A DNA stretch of 5,951 nt, taken from the NCBI GenBank assembly GCA_019237595.1, contig JAFAGU010000176.1:1-5951 (forward strand). The letters run 5' to 3'. A program made the position numbers and the translations under genes. Positions 5,740-5,951 of this stretch are shown here, piece by piece. This DNA is from Betaproteobacteria bacterium (lineage in GTDB: Bacteria > Pseudomonadota > Gammaproteobacteria > Burkholderiales > SG8-39). The notes under the pieces were generated by a model. It made no database searches. It saw only the letters and a program-made list of their open reading frames with translations, and was not told where the DNA came from. Position 1 is the first letter of the stretch; each line of letters starts with the position of its first letter.

Positions 5740-5951
5740 ACGCCCACCACGCCGGCCCGAACGGCCAGCGCGCAAGCCCCCGGGCATAGAAAAGCAGCGC
5801 CGCCGCGAGCACGAGCGCGGCCGGATAGAGCGCCTCCAGCGCCTCGAGGCGGAAGAGCGCGAGGCCGTTCGCGTAGATGAGCGAGGGCGGCACGAGCAGG
5901 ATGAACCAGCTCGGCCGCAGCGCCTCCGGCAGCGGCGCCGCGAGCGCGGCG
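5549..5951 (-). CDS. TDT/TehA/SLAC1-family transporter, C-terminal part (5' end beyond window)
   Basis: The frame is open from the right edge and gives 133 codons to a TGA at 5551-5549. The protein is an integral inner-membrane channel or exporter of the tellurite-resistance/dicarboxylate transporter (TDT) family, which includes TehA and plant SLAC1 anion channels. Visible landmarks are a transmembrane helix with PSWFILLVPPSLIYANG, another with YPAALVLAAALLFYARGL, then the hallmark PFGPAWWAFTFPLDALAYAA, and a final helix GATLLAATLAVCVVLVRSLA. The last residues (about 12, ARPRSAASPPG) read antisense to the cupin gene, use unusual codons for this window and look unlike a native terminus. The frame overlaps the cupin frame by 191 bases tail-to-tail. 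An internal GTG at 5893 is not the start, because the family-like sequence continues upstream. The substrate (sulfite, C4-dicarboxylate, tellurite or anion) is undetermined. Confidence 0.82.
   Translation of the reverse strand, partial: AALAAPLPEALRPSWFILLVPPSLIYANGLALFRLEALEALYPAALVLAAALLFYARGLARWPFGPAWWAFTFPLDALAYAAARFAETHPGEPLWRTLAGATLLAATLAVCVVLVRSLARLAARPRSAASPPG

Noticed and set aside
4930..5787. Minus-strand frame of 285 codons spanning the cupin gene
   Set aside because: It is antisense of the cupin, and its first part is out of frame with the transporter; no domain is recognisable.

Overview
The window is very GC-rich and nearly all coding, with G or C at most third codon positions. 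Gene content (MipA/OmpV outer membrane protein, intradiol dioxygenase, TDT-family exporter, LigC-like ATP-dependent ligase) and long antisense open frames suggest a Gram-negative, probably a betaproteobacterium (Burkholderiales-like). The taxon is an inference from gene families, not from a marker gene.

The left part (1-2417) is a three-gene minus-strand operon. It reads right to left: a zinc-dependent medium-chain alcohol/formaldehyde-type dehydrogenase (2417-1245), a small predicted membrane protein (1234-719), and an ATP-dependent DNA ligase of the LigC type (713-1) that runs off the left edge. Gaps are only 10 and 5 bases.

The right part starts only about 39 bases away on the plus strand, with a MipA/OmpV-family outer membrane protein (2457-3227). 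It is followed by a tightly packed trio: an intradiol ring-cleavage dioxygenase most like hydroxyquinol 1,2-dioxygenases (3263-4174), a 3-hydroxyisobutyrate-dehydrogenase-like NAD(P) oxidoreductase with a TTG start inside the dioxygenase gene (4149-5051), and a cupin-domain protein (5044-5739). The overlaps of 26 and 8 bases indicate one translationally coupled operon. The likely role is turnover of an aromatic ring such as a hydroxyquinol or catechol. The substrate, and the jobs of the oxidoreductase and cupin, cannot be read from sequence.

The right edge holds the 3' part of a minus-strand TDT/TehA/SLAC1-type transporter gene (5951-5549). It collides tail-to-tail with the cupin gene: the two frames overlap by 191 bases, and each appears to end in a tail that merely reads the antisense of the other. 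This looks like a deletion that removed the original intergenic region and both stop codons, and it is the oddest structural feature here. No RNA genes, insertion sequences, CRISPR arrays or clear terminators were seen. No gene-free stretch exceeds 40 bases.
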